A stretch of DNA of 64,000 nucleotides from Auanema rhodensis (GCA_964057225.1 OZ059899.1:9362001-9426000), one strand, 5' to 3'. Positions 10,201 through 19,667 are shown, numbered from the stretch's first letter. Program-made: numbers and translations. Notes: generated by a model not told the origin, from the sequence alone.

Positions 10201-13200
10201 ACCATAGTAATAGGAAAAGGTCCTATGGCGGCATCTGGAATTGAGATAGGACCTATGCTAGATTTTAAAAGAGCATATTGATCAAAATCTAATTCTGGTC
10301 CTGTTTGCAAAGATATGTGGGAGGTACTATGTGGTGGAACTGTTACTGTGGACAAACTTATGATATTTACTGTTTTAGTTGTGGTTTTATATGCAAAACA
10401 ACCAGGTTTTACTAAGGGTGTTTCCATATTACCAACAATCAACTTTCCTTTACATAGTTTTAATGTAGTAAATATCTCTCTTTCTTCCAACGTACGCATA
10501 AAATCAGTACCAAGTAACATTTGTCCTGGACAGTCATTGTCTTCAGATATTAAAAATTCGTGTTCCACTTGGTAACCTGCTATACCCACATCTAACTTGC
10601 ATTTTCCCACAAAGCGAAACTCTGATCCATTTGCAGTGGATGCAGATTTAGAATATTTTGTAAAATATTGTCTTCCAATATATGCCAATGTGGAGAACGG
10701 AATATATGAGACCGTAGCTCCAGAATCCCATAATGCTAACAGTCCTCTACCTTCAATGTCAATATGAACAAACGGTAACATGTGTCCATTTTTCTTTGTT
10801 GTTGTGTGACATACAAAAGGTATGGCTAAAGGAATGTAAGTTATTATGGTGGGAAAATAGCTCCGCATCAATTCATCACTAACTGTTTCATGAATCTCAT
10901 CTCCCTCAAGTGGTGGAGCTGTTGGGCTCAACATGATATGGTTTATTTTTAACATAGAAGTAGGGGAGAGATAACATTTTATAGTGAAATATAATGCTAT
11001 CATTAGACATAATATCAGAGTTATACAACCGATGGTAATGAGTGTTCGTTCAATTGAACCTATACAAAAGTCAATGAACAGATCCCAATTGGAGAAAACA
11101 ATTTTCCTGGCATCTCTTATAAGTTTACTTCCTTTGAAGATGAAAGAGGAAATTTGAGGCCAATCATGTGAACGAGAAATTACGCGGAGAAGATCATGGT
11201 GAGGTGAAGTAGATAAACTATAACCATAAGTTAATCCAATAGATAGGGCTAAGGATTTTTCAGTCGAATTTTCAAACAAATTCCGCCCTGTGAATCGAAG
11301 TTTACTCAATTCAGCATAATGATCATGTTTTTCTGAATGAATACTATCTACTTTATGTGTGTCACCTTTATAATCTCTCCATGTTCCATTTTCATACCAA
11401 ATCTCTGTCTCTTTGTGTTCACAATTGATCTCATGTCCTTCAGTGCTCAAATCGTAGCTATCGATAGGAGCAAAGAATAATTGTTTATCGTGTGTTAAAA
11501 CAGGGGTCTCTGCATAACATTTATCATTGTAAGAATGATTACGATAAATGAAATGTGGTTCTATTTCCTGACAAGTTGTTATTTTTAAAACATTTCTTCC
11601 AACAAATCGGGCAACGATATCATCCCGCTGAAGCATAGCTCGTACTCCTATTGTAGGATGTATACGTAATATAGCTTGCCAGCTTTTTACAGTTTCCATT
11701 TGAGATTTACAGATGGTATGAAACTGTTGATGAAATTCGTCAATTATGGAGAGACGCGCTTTCTCAAACCCATAATTCAACTTATTATCTATTATCGTTT
11801 TAGTTTTATGCTCTGATTTGTGGAGAACATTGTCATATACTTCTGCTACATACAACTCTCGACCTCTCTCGTACGCATTAGGGGTAGGAGTTGTTAAACT
11901 ACGAATTGTAGTTTTGGTGGCAGTTATTGGGGTTACAGTAGTATGATGTACCATATTTTTATCAGTTGTAATTTGAGTTTTAACCCAACTTATGAATTCT
12001 AAAACTTCTGTTTTATTGAATTTAGGATTTTCCTGTGGGTATTCGATGGACTGTGGAGGAAATCCATAATATGCTGTACTATTCTTTGTATAAAGGTTGT
12101 GATAGTCAGGCAGCTTGGATATAATTGCTAAATCTTGCTCTTGGTTATTTCTAACAGTAGCATCAGCTTTTTGTTGTCGACTGACTTGCATGTCACGAGA
12201 TATTTGTTCTTTTCCCGATTGTTGTTGGATCATGAATAACATGCCTTGAGCAGTTGCAATAATTTCAGATTGATTCATATTTCCACTGCGTGGTAATATA
12301 GATGGATATAAGGCTCTTGCCAACTGTTCGATTGATGGAACTGTTTGTGTACCATCAAGAATTGTGGCTTGATATACTACTGCGTGAGCCATCCCTCGAA
12401 AGAAATCTTCTATGGATGTTGTAGATTTCATCAAAGATCTTTTTAACCGAGGAACTTCTATACGACGAGCTACTTGAGTGATAAGATCATCCAATTTCAT
12501 GCTATTAATCACCTGTCTAGTAGCCAGTTTAATTTCCTCTATACCCACACATTGTAAAATCAAAAGATTGGGATCTTTGAAATTATTAGACTTTGCCCAG
12601 TTAGTTATGTGATCTTTTGTCAATCCTAAACTAACAATTGTGTCAATGAACAGTGGATTATCTATCGCGAATTGGAGCAAACTCTCATAAGATGATGTAG
12701 CTGCATATCTCATATATTTTGCGTAAAACTTAGTGATAGATGCAGATCCAAAAATGAAAGTAGGTCTTAGAAATGGAAACGCATATGGTTGGGATTTCGC
12801 ATTAACAAAAAGATAATCATCACTGAAAGAGCGATGTTTTTGAGGTAATGCATTACGTTTATTTCTGCGTTTATCAGCATTAAGCAAAGTATTGGAAAGA
12901 TCAAGCAAATTATAAACACGGGGATATGCTGTGAATCGGATAATTGCCTCAGAAGATGATTCAAAAACAGCGAATTCGAAACAAGATTGAACGTGAGCGG
13001 ATGTGGAATGATTTTGGAGAACAAAAGCGCTTTCAATAGAGTGAACTAGAAGAATATGATCACCCAACATGGCGGAGAAGGGGCCAAGTTTTTGATAGTG
13101 ACAGACAACTGATGGGATAGGTGGTTGCCAGATAACTGCACCTTCACCAGTTGCACAAAACCCTTCATTTCCTTTACAATTATCAGTATTTATAAATAAG

Positions 13201-15002
13201 TCTGATACAATGTGATCTTCTTTCAATCTAGTTATTATCCCTCGCTTCAATACAAATTGTTCAATTTCTACACATTCTTCAGTGGACCAAGAGCGAGTTG
13301 GATTATGCTCGTTTAATGGTGTTTCAAAAACTGAATGCTGTTGGGCATTCATGATTTTATCATTCCACATACGATTTCTATGTGCTCGAACACAATCTTT
13401 CTTATCTACTGTTTCAATATGAGAGAATGTGGTGTTACGATCTCTCAAAAACATGAAATCTCTCACACAGCTTTTATACTTTTTCACATAGCATTTCCAT
13501 GCTTCCCATGACTCTATCTCAGCCTTTGGTAGATATATTTCTACCTCAACACTGTGAGCCTTTTCAATTTCTGCCTTATGGCAGCCTGTGACCACAGGAG
13601 GTGTTACTAATATACCCCCTTCAGATTGAGCGCAAATCTGATATTTTGCCGACCCAAAGGGAAGGCATGAGAGTGCCAATAAAGTCAGGCACAACGTGAC
13701 CGGTGGCATGAATGGGGTCGCTACGCTGTATACCCTTGAGTTACCATTCCCATTGGCTGATGGTCTTTGTCTTCTTGGGGAACTAGGCCTAGGGTTCCAA
13801 GACGAGCTATTGGCATTTCTGCCATTGGCAAATGGGCGGTTTCCCGGGTTAGGACGCCTATTCATATTCCCGTTCTGCGAGTTATTATTATTATAACGTA
13901 CGGCAGAAGGTCGCTCTCTCTCTCGCTCATAATCATTAGAGCCATTATTGTGCTGAGTCCAGTTATTATTTTTTTTATTATTTTTATTATTTTTATAATT
14001 TTTATTATTATTATTATTCCTACTTCTTTCTCTTTCTTCACTAAAGCTTAATTTATGCTGTAAAGCATTTATGAGCTCCTTCAAGGTGCTGGTGTCTTCA
14101 TTTCTTTTCATGAAGCTATTACGAACGCCTTCTTCAAACCTAGCTAATTTCTTAGCTTGTTCATAAGTGGCGGGGTTTTTAGTTAAAACCGCAATACCCA
14201 GTTCCTCTTTTAAACCATTTAAAAATGCCGTTTTCAACATTGGTTCCCGCTCGGGATCCATTGGTGACATTATGGTGCTTGCCATTCTCTCTAATTCCAT
14301 ACTAAAATCAAGAACAGATTTATCTCCTTGTTGTACTCGATGAATAAGCGCTATGGTGAAATTTTTATCTGTTTTAGGCGCTAAAAGCTCAGTGAGCTGA
14401 TCCATCAAAACAATCCATGATCCATTAGTTCTTATGCCACTAGGAATACTATTATACAAGGAGAGAGCTGTTTCATTTGATTCCAAAAGAAGAGGCAAAA
14501 TTAATAGTCTCTCAGGTAAGCTTAGATTCATAACATTAAAAAATCTATTTAAAGATTCAACAAAAGAACGAAAGCTACGAGAGCCGTCATACCTGGGACA
14601 GAGATGGCAATTCAAAATAGTTGCCATATTTCTAGAGGGTGGAGCAACATTAGAATTAGGAGATGGAGAGGTAGGAGTCATTTTTCTTTCAAAAGCTTTA
14701 GTTATAGCAGCGGCCCACCGACTTGGTGATCTATTTCGTACTGTAGTAGGTGCCCGAGGTGTTTCCTCAGTGATGGCCTTTCTGCTTTTACTTCTCGTTC
14801 TAATTGTTAGAGAAGAAGAGTGAGAAGAAGAAGAGGAATCACCTTCTTCTCTCAAAAATTCAAAAGGAGAGAGGTAGGTGGATGGAGTATTTAAGTTTTT
14901 AGAATTAAATTCAAAAACTTGGCGTACCTCTGGTGATCCTTGTTCCTGATCTTTGTTTTCCTCGCTGATGTCCGAGTCCGACAGGGTGGCTGGTGAATAC
15001 AG
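7248..15002 (-). CDS. Gag - Env-like - PR - RT - RNase H - IN polyprotein, intact
   Basis: Open without interruption from 15002 to the TGA at 7248-7250; residues here are numbered from a TTG at 14855 (2,535 aa). Residues 77-270: retrotransposon Gag/capsid-like region. 280-345: Asn/Lys/Arg-rich tail without a CCHC knuckle. 385-403: hydrophobic signal-like segment. 404-1266: cysteine-rich ectodomain. 1268-1295: membrane segment. 1377-1380: protease DSGA, with LLGTDF at 1447. RT: catalytic D1747 and YLDD 1808-1811. RNase H: D1957, TDHRPL near 2024. Integrase: H2181/H2189/C2219/C2222 zinc site and D2253, D2313, E2349 (D,D35E). GPY/F module 2466-2523. The start is unresolved: there is no in-frame ATG before residue 59, while coding-like sequence extends 49 codons upstream of the TTG. 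A spliced or non-AUG start is likely. Confidence 0.93.
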   Translation of the reverse strand: MYSPATLSDSDISEENKDQEQGSPEVRQVFEFNSKNLNTPSTYLSPFEFLREEGDSSSSSHSSSLTIRTRSKSRKAITEETPRAPTTVRNRSPSRWAAAITKAFERKMTPTSPSPNSNVAPPSRNMATILNCHLCPRYDGSRSFRSFVESLNRFFNVMNLSLPERLLILPLLLESNETALSLYNSIPSGIRTNGSWIVLMDQLTELLAPKTDKNFTIALIHRVQQGDKSVLDFSMELERMASTIMSPMDPEREPMLKTAFLNGLKEELGIAVLTKNPATYEQAKKLARFEEGVRNSFMKRNEDTSTLKELINALQHKLSFSEERERSRNNNNNKNYKNNKNNKKNNNWTQHNNGSNDYERERERPSAVRYNNNNSQNGNMNRRPNPGNRPFANGRNANSSSWNPRPSSPRRQRPSANGNGNSRVYSVATPFMPPVTLCLTLLALSCLPFGSAKYQICAQSEGGILVTPPVVTGCHKAEIEKAHSVEVEIYLPKAEIESWEAWKCYVKKYKSCVRDFMFLRDRNTTFSHIETVDKKDCVRAHRNRMWNDKIMNAQQHSVFETPLNEHNPTRSWSTEECVEIEQFVLKRGIITRLKEDHIVSDLFINTDNCKGNEGFCATGEGAVIWQPPIPSVVCHYQKLGPFSAMLGDHILLVHSIESAFVLQNHSTSAHVQSCFEFAVFESSSEAIIRFTAYPRVYNLLDLSNTLLNADKRRNKRNALPQKHRSFSDDYLFVNAKSQPYAFPFLRPTFIFGSASITKFYAKYMRYAATSSYESLLQFAIDNPLFIDTIVSLGLTKDHITNWAKSNNFKDPNLLILQCVGIEEIKLATRQVINSMKLDDLITQVARRIEVPRLKRSLMKSTTSIEDFFRGMAHAVVYQATILDGTQTVPSIEQLARALYPSILPRSGNMNQSEIIATAQGMLFMIQQQSGKEQISRDMQVSRQQKADATVRNNQEQDLAIISKLPDYHNLYTKNSTAYYGFPPQSIEYPQENPKFNKTEVLEFISWVKTQITTDKNMVHHTTVTPITATKTTIRSLTTPTPNAYERGRELYVAEVYDNVLHKSEHKTKTIIDNKLNYGFEKARLSIIDEFHQQFHTICKSQMETVKSWQAILRIHPTIGVRAMLQRDDIVARFVGRNVLKITTCQEIEPHFIYRNHSYNDKCYAETPVLTHDKQLFFAPIDSYDLSTEGHEINCEHKETEIWYENGTWRDYKGDTHKVDSIHSEKHDHYAELSKLRFTGRNLFENSTEKSLALSIGLTYGYSLSTSPHHDLLRVISRSHDWPQISSFIFKGSKLIRDARKIVFSNWDLFIDFCIGSIERTLITIGCITLILCLMIALYFTIKCYLSPTSMLKINHIMLSPTAPPLEGDEIHETVSDELMRSYFPTIITYIPLAIPFVCHTTTKKNGHMLPFVHIDIEGRGLLALWDSGATVSYIPFSTLAYIGRQYFTKYSKSASTANGSEFRFVGKCKLDVGIAGYQVEHEFLISEDNDCPGQMLLGTDFMRTLEEREIFTTLKLCKGKLIVGNMETPLVKPGCFAYKTTTKTVNIISLSTVTVPPHSTSHISLQTGPELDFDQYALLKSSIGPISIPDAAIGPFPITMVVSNNSSKPIKINKNDHIGSGLIASKEIMNDYVPPEADWEDKLPTFPQHLLDDLNFNSCTLSHKMKKNLITIIKENQTAFFNHDHNIGLFCGPVEHAIPIRSDMDFPKSRSYRVPLGKQEEVERQVKEMLSQGIIENSTATFTSPVVLVKKKDNSFRFVTDFRALNSVTKKQTYSIPHIPDIIDLAAGAQFFSNFDLISGFFQIPLKRSDRHLTAFTTPSGTYQYCRMPMGLCGAPHTFQSAVRYLQSLVRCKLFVYLDDLLIISNSADEHLRDIQEVLKKVTELGLKIKLSKCCFAATEVKFLGFVIGRNGVKPDPAKIQAVSEFPNPSTVTAVRSFLGMTNYFRRFIQNYAGIAEPLYKLTHKDTPFEWKSEHADAFKTLKTSLCTAPVLKPPKADQPFVIESDGSMIAVGAVLLQSAEKNSPLHPIAFASRKLTPAERKYPPIEVEALGLVFALQQFRTYVLGVPTTVITDHRPLTSLMSRKDLIGRLAKYQLMIQDFNIKIEYRPGKLNSVCDALSRYIGNEANDSRPTKPKDKVKPVDAFIAHITTISSIDQLNCEEIRKVQAGVPWIREALSQINNDNCPANISDRYEEREGILHAKQAKNYLKPSIILPRNDKITDVVIKFFHEDSKIGAHLGINKTTDAIRRRFFWTNMVPQITEFINRCTKCASRKSNPHQSYIQPMGRFVIPEKPFDRIHVDKLGPLPRTNDGHRYILSIQDAFSKWGTTCPLITQTATEITKAFVIRFVFIYGPPMSMITDNGSSFLSSEFQAMCKQFGIKHTTTLPYHKNANGQVERLHRTLEEALSSFVNEQQTNWDIHLPKVMFAINTLPNSSTSISPYVVLFGRDARLPIDHQLPGNNLQTEEPANPTEDFVNRSLIQNESTSNIVKDRIETCTKKNEQRYNTRNRTQNKEIQVNDLVMIKVNSTRNKLTPSFEGPYLVTAVQRSFVVVQTDKGKSRRVHKDFVKPYQRTTSIPVITIS
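10956..13703 (-). other. Envelope-glycoprotein-like region inside the copy A polyprotein
   Basis: Residues 385-1300. A hydrophobic stretch (VTLCLTLLALSCLPFGSA) resembles a signal sequence. The ectodomain has cysteines at 408, 425, 455, 463, 488, 528, 560, 567, 585, 625, 769, 1049, 1095, 1113, 1145 and 1264, and sequons at N474, N615, N861, N925, N947, N1106, N1156 and N1196. RRNKR at 663-667 fits a furin-type site dividing it into about 260- and 600-residue parts. A membrane segment at 1268-1295 is followed by a short tail. I cannot assign it to a fusogen class by eye. A non-envelope secreted or membrane function remains possible. Confidence 0.7.
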
Positions 15003-15994
15003 TTAGATGAATATAAGAGCGCGTACTGGAAGCAACTAGACTCCAGTAAAAACGTTTGTGACAATGGCGTCTGATGAAGGAGGATCGTTGAAGCTTCAAG
15101 CTCCGCCTCCAGCCATGTGTCACGACACCAGATGTTAGCGCTTATGGTAAACAACCATTGACCGTCTGTCGTGATATTTGAATATTATAATCACTTATGT
15201 CAGCTTAGAGACAAATAAGGAATCACAGATGGTGCCTTAAGCCTGTTTGAAAACTTTTGAATTTTAACAGCTGTTATTGACTACACATATCGAACAGCTG
15301 GTACGCGTGGGCCAACTATTTGAATGTGAGTAAGCTTAAAGTAAACAAAAATGTCTCATCTCGTATATTAAGTTCAATTTTATAAAGTTTATTAAGATTT
15401 GTAGAAAGAATTTCAAAATAAATCTTAATTAAGATAATTTTTAATTTGATTTCAAAAGATTTAGAAGGTAATTTAAGATTGATATAGGAATTTAAATTCA
15501 GTAATCTGTCAATAATATAGGAAAAAGGAAACGTTGGCAGACGTAGAGTGGACTTGGGTGGGTAGGAATTTAAATGTTCTTATTATCTCTGAACTAATAA
15601 GAAAAGAGTTAACAGGAGTAGAACCCTGATGAACCCTTGGATGTGAATCAAAATAAAAAATCGTAAATAAAATTATCCCACCAGCCTCCAGCTTCCAAAC
15701 AACTCAGCTAAAAAGTGAGCTCTGTTGCCACACTGGACATTCACATCATAAAGTAATGAATCAAAATAGCACGCGCGTGCATAACAAAAAGGTAACGCTC
15801 GTCAAAACTATTGTCTGATAGTTTCCCCAAACGTCTCAGACACCTCCCAGTTTTCGTTGAGCGGAGGAGAAGTGGTAGCCAAAATAATTTTTGGGGAAAT
15901 CATGGTGCACGGCTCGGTTACTCCTCACTGTTGGGTAATTAAGTCCAAAAGTCTCGTAAACTTGCTGTCAATAAATTAACAGTAAAGTAAGCAA
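15003..15994 (-). other. Leader of copy A
   Basis: About 1 kb between primer site and the open frame. Several stops in all sense frames. It contains an SL1-like motif (15924-15945) with an Sm-like site downstream. Matching sequence in copy B (55391-56383) shows the leader is a fixed part of the family. An ATG in the same frame as Gag (equivalent to 56228 in copy B) is followed by a stop after seven codons, so it could serve Gag only through splicing. Confidence 0.6.
15924..15945 (-). other. SL1-like motif in the leader of copy A
   Basis: On the minus strand 17 of 22 positions match nematode SL1, including 12 contiguous bases TTAATTACCCAA and a terminal TGAG. No GT donor follows directly, unlike a true SL RNA gene. 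Confidence 0.35.
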
Positions 15995-16007
15995 GGTGGA
16001 ACCTCCA
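15995..16007 (-). other. Primer-binding site of copy A, tRNA-Gln
   Basis: TGGAGGTTCCACC (minus) immediately follows the 5' LTR and is complementary to the 3' end of animal tRNA-Gln (...GGTGGAACCT plus CCA). The tRNA end is from memory. Confidence 0.8.
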
Positions 16008-16388
16008 CGTTACATATCGTTTCTTCCCGTCTTTTCATGGTCGGAAGATATATGTACTTCTACCTTGTTCCTTAGGTAGGCAGACCCGAACGCCCCGATT
16101 TCCTTATTAAGACAAATACTCAAAGAGAAAAGGATTCATTATCAGATAACAAGAAAATACAATATAAGAATTACATTAAGAAAGAATATAAAGAGATATA
16201 ATGAAGTATTAAATAGAGTATATATATAGATGATATAGAGATGAGACTCACATGGCTATAAGACAACCTATCTGGGTTAGGCCAGAAGCAAGAGTGCCAT
16301 GTGTGTCCCATGTTGTAGGCGGGGCTTGTTCAGGCTCCCGCTATTTGAATAGCGCGCACATGTTTACCATGTGCTAGCAGATGTGACA
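16008..16388 (-). repeat. 5' LTR of copy A (381 bp)
   Basis: Same ends as the 3' LTR. TATATATATA at 16219-16228 is a candidate core promoter. Two inverted repeats lie within 50 bp of the LTR start. Confidence 0.92.
16219..16228 (-). promoter_or_regulatory. TATA-like tract in the copy A 5' LTR
   Basis: Ten alternating T/A bases near the middle of the LTR, the only strong TATA-like element there. The surrounding sequence is AT-rich, so this is a weak prediction. Confidence 0.35.
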
Positions 16389-16392
16389 CTCC
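16389..16392 (+). repeat. Target-site duplication of copy A, right
   Basis: CTCC, matching 6263-6266. Confidence 0.85.
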
Positions 16393-16611
16393 AACAGAAC
16401 AGACTGATCCTGATTTCTCTATGATTACATAAAACTCCCGTTTGATATAAAAAAAGGAGAGGAATAACGTTTCCAGGATGTCAAGGATATCGAATCTAGT
16501 GATATTGTAGAAAAATGTAATGTCAGCTCCATAGGTTTTCTCCTAATTTCTCTCATCACAATTGTCTTAGTTTTTTTTCTCATAAGAGTTTCTGAAATCT
16601 TTGTTGAACAA

Positions 16612-16684
16612 GGTCGCGTGGCGCAATGGATAACGCGTCTGCCTACGGAGCAGAAGATTATAGGTTCGAATCCTGCCGTGGTCG
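16612..16684 (+). tRNA. tRNA-Arg(ACG), T3/A49 subtype
   Basis: First tRNA right of copy A, 223 bp from its edge. Class L2 unit. Confidence 0.85.
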
Positions 16685-17630
16685 TAAATTTTTTTCATTT
16701 CACTTGTCATTTACAAAAATCGAATTTATCTTCTTCAACGATTATTTTTGCAATGTGTCATAAGAATTTCACAGTTGAACAAAACGTTTTTTAAGAAGTT
16801 TTTTTGTTGTCAACATATATATTTTGCTGGAATTCAAAAGCATTTGGGATGGAAATTAGAAAGAAAAGAACTAGTTTTTCCTACTCTAAAACAAACAATA
16901 AGAAATAAAATGAAAAAGATTGTTAGATATCCAATTTAAACTTATACATTTACTTCGATAAAGAGCCTATTAGATTGAAATTTTATGTCTTACAGTTCTC
17001 CAACAGAACAGACTGATCCTGATTTTTCTACGATTACATAAAACTCTCGTTTGATATAAAAAAAGGAGAGGAACAACGTTTCCAGGATGTCAAGGATATC
17101 GACTCTAGTGATATTGTAGAAAAATGTAATGTCAGCTCCATAGGTTTTCCCCTAATTTCTCTCATCACAATTGTCTTAGTTTTTTTCTCATAAGAGTTTC
17201 TGAAATCTTAGGTGAACAAGGCCGTATGAAATTTCCTGTAATTCGAAAGCATTTGGGATGGAAATTAGAAAGAAAAGAACTAGTTTTTCCTACTTTAAAA
17301 CAAACAATAAGAAATAAAATGAAAAAGATTGTTAGATATCCAATTTAAACTTATACATTTACTTCGATAAAAAGCCTATTAGATTGAAATTTTATGTCTT
17401 ACAGTTCTCCAACAGAACAGACTGATCCTGATTTCTCTACGATTACATAAAACTCTCGTTTGATATAAAAAAAGGAGAGGAATAACGTTTCCAGGATGTC
17501 AAGGATATCGAATCTAGTGATATTGTAGAAAAATGTAATGTCAGCTCCATAGGTTTTCTCCTAATTTCTCTCATCACAATTGTCTTAGTTTTTTTTTCTC
17601 ATAAGAGTTTCTGAAATCTTAGTTGAACAA

Positions 17631-17703
17631 GGCCGCGTGGCGCAATGGATAACGCGTCTGCCTACGGAGCAGAAGATTGTAGGTTCGAATCCTGCCGTGG
17701 TCG
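17631..17703 (+). tRNA. tRNA-Arg(ACG), majority type
   Basis: Class L1 unit lying between L2 units. Confidence 0.95.
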
Positions 17704-18648
17704 TAAATTTTTTTCATTTCACTTGTCATTCATAAAAATCGAATTTATTTTTTTCAATGATTTTTTTTTGCAATGTGTCATAAGAATTACACAGTTGAAC
17801 AAAACGTTTTTTAAGAATTTTCTTTGTTGTCAACATATATATTTTCCTGGAATTCGAAAGCATTTGGGATGGAAATTAGAAAGAAAAGAACTAGTTTTTC
17901 CTAATTTAAAACAAACAATAAGAAATAAAATGAAAAAGAATGTTAGATATCCAATTTAAACTTATACATTTACTTCGATAAAGAGCCTATTAGATTGAAA
18001 TTTTATGTCTTACAGTTCTCCAACAGAACAGACTGATCCTGATTTTTCTACGATTACATAAAACTCTCGTTTGATATGAAAAAAGGAGAGGAATAACGTT
18101 TTCAGGATATCAATGATATCGAATCTAGTGATAATGTAGAAAAATGTAATGTCAGCTCCATAGGTTTTCTCCTAATTTCTCTCATCACAATTGTCTTAGT
18201 TTTTTCTCATAAGAGTTTCTGAAATCTTAGGTGAACAAGGCCGTATAAAATTTCCTGTAATTCGAAAGCATTTGGGATGGAATTTAGAAAGAAAAGAACT
18301 AGTTTTTCCTACTTTAAAACAAACAATAAGAAATAAAATGAAAAAGATTGTTAGATATCCAATTTAAACTTATACATTTACTTCGATAAAGAGCCTATTA
18401 GTTTGAAATTTTATGTCTTACAGTTCTCCAACAGAACAGACTGATTCTGATTTCTCTATGATTACATAAAACTCCCGTTTGATATAAAAAAAGGAGAGGA
18501 ATAACGTTTCCAGGATGTCAAGGATATCGAATCTAGTGATATTGTAGAAAAATGTAATGTCAGCTCCATAGGTTTTCTCCTAATTTCTCTCATCACAATT
18601 GTCTTAGTTTTTTTTCTCATAAGAGTTTCTGAAATCTTTGTTGAACAA

Positions 18649-18721
18649 GGTCGCGTGGCGCAATGGATAACGCGTCTGCCTACGGAGCAGAAGATTATAG
18701 GTTCGAATCCTGCCGTGGTCG
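18649..18721 (+). tRNA. tRNA-Arg(ACG), T3/A49 subtype
   Basis: Class L2 unit; the region from here to 20684 is repeated with a period near 2,036 bp. Confidence 0.85.
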
Positions 18722-19667
18722 TAAATTTTTTTCATTTCACTTGTCATTTACAAAAATCGAATTTATTTTCTTCAACGATTATTTTTGCAATGTGTCATAA
18801 GAATTTCACAGTTGAACAAAACGTTTTTTAAGAAGTTTTTTTGTTGTCAACATATATATTTTGCTGGAATTCAAAAGCATTTGGGATGGAAATTAGAAAG
18901 AAAAGAACTAGTTTTTCCTACTTTAAAACAAACAATAAGAAATAAAATGAAAAAGATTGTTAGATATCCAATTTAAACTTATACATTTACTTCGATAAAG
19001 AGCCTATTAGATTGAAATTTTATGTCTTACAGTTCTCCAACAGAACAGACTGATCCTGATTTTTCTACGATTACATAAAACTCTCGTTTGATATAAAAAA
19101 AGGAGAGGAACAACGTTTCCAGGATGTCAAGGATATCGAATCTAGTGATATTGTAGAGAAATGTAATGTCAGCTCCATAGGTTTTCTCTTAATTTCTCTC
19201 ATCACAATTGTCTTAGTTTTTTTCTCATAAGAGTTTCTGAAATCTTAGGTGAACAAGGCCGTATATAATTTCCTGTAATTCGAAAGCATTTGGGATGGAA
19301 TTTAGAAAGAAAAGAACTAGTTTTTCCTACTTTAAAACAAACAATAAGAAATAAAATGAAAAAGATTGTTAGATATCCAATTTAAACTTATACATTTACT
19401 TCGATAAAAAGCCTATTAGATTGAAATTTTATGTCTTACAGTTCTCCAACAGAACAGACTGATCCTGATTTCTCTACGATTACATAAAACTCTCGTTTGA
19501 TATAAAAAAAGGAGAGGAATAACGTTTCCAGGATGTCAAGGATATCGAATCTAGTGATATTGTAGAAAAATGTAATGTCAGCTCCATAGGTTTTCTCCTA
19601 ATTTCTCTCATCACAATTGTCTTAGTTTTTTTTTCTCATAAGAGTTTCTGAAATCTTTGTTGAACAA

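Larger units (their letters stand above)
6267..16388 (-). mobile_element. Ty3/gypsy LTR retrotransposon, copy A (complete, 10,122 bp)
   Basis: On the minus strand: 5' LTR 16008-16388, tRNA-Gln primer site 15995-16007, leader of about 1 kb, one long frame (7248 to about 15002), about 600 bp of 3' region, polypurine tract 6648-6660, 3' LTR 6267-6647, flanked by a CTCC duplication. Domain order and the integrase with GPY/F module place it in Ty3/gypsy (Metaviridae). LTRs differ at two positions I can see, so insertion is recent. No stop or frameshift interrupts the frame, so it may be competent. The extra glycoprotein-like region between Gag and protease is exceptional. My recollection is that C. 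elegans Cer1, also Ty3/gypsy with one long frame, is the closest known relative; this is untested. Confidence 0.93.

Noticed and set aside
13696..14823. Antisense frames over Gag in both copies (for example 14434-14823 and 56563-56952)
   Set aside because: They are low-complexity shadows of the Gag sequence, such as an isoleucine/phenylalanine run opposite the Asn codons.
14855..14855. TTG as the true start of the polyprotein
   Set aside because: It is only the first alternative start in frame. Coding-like sequence extends upstream and TTG starts are not normal in animals, so the start was left unresolved.
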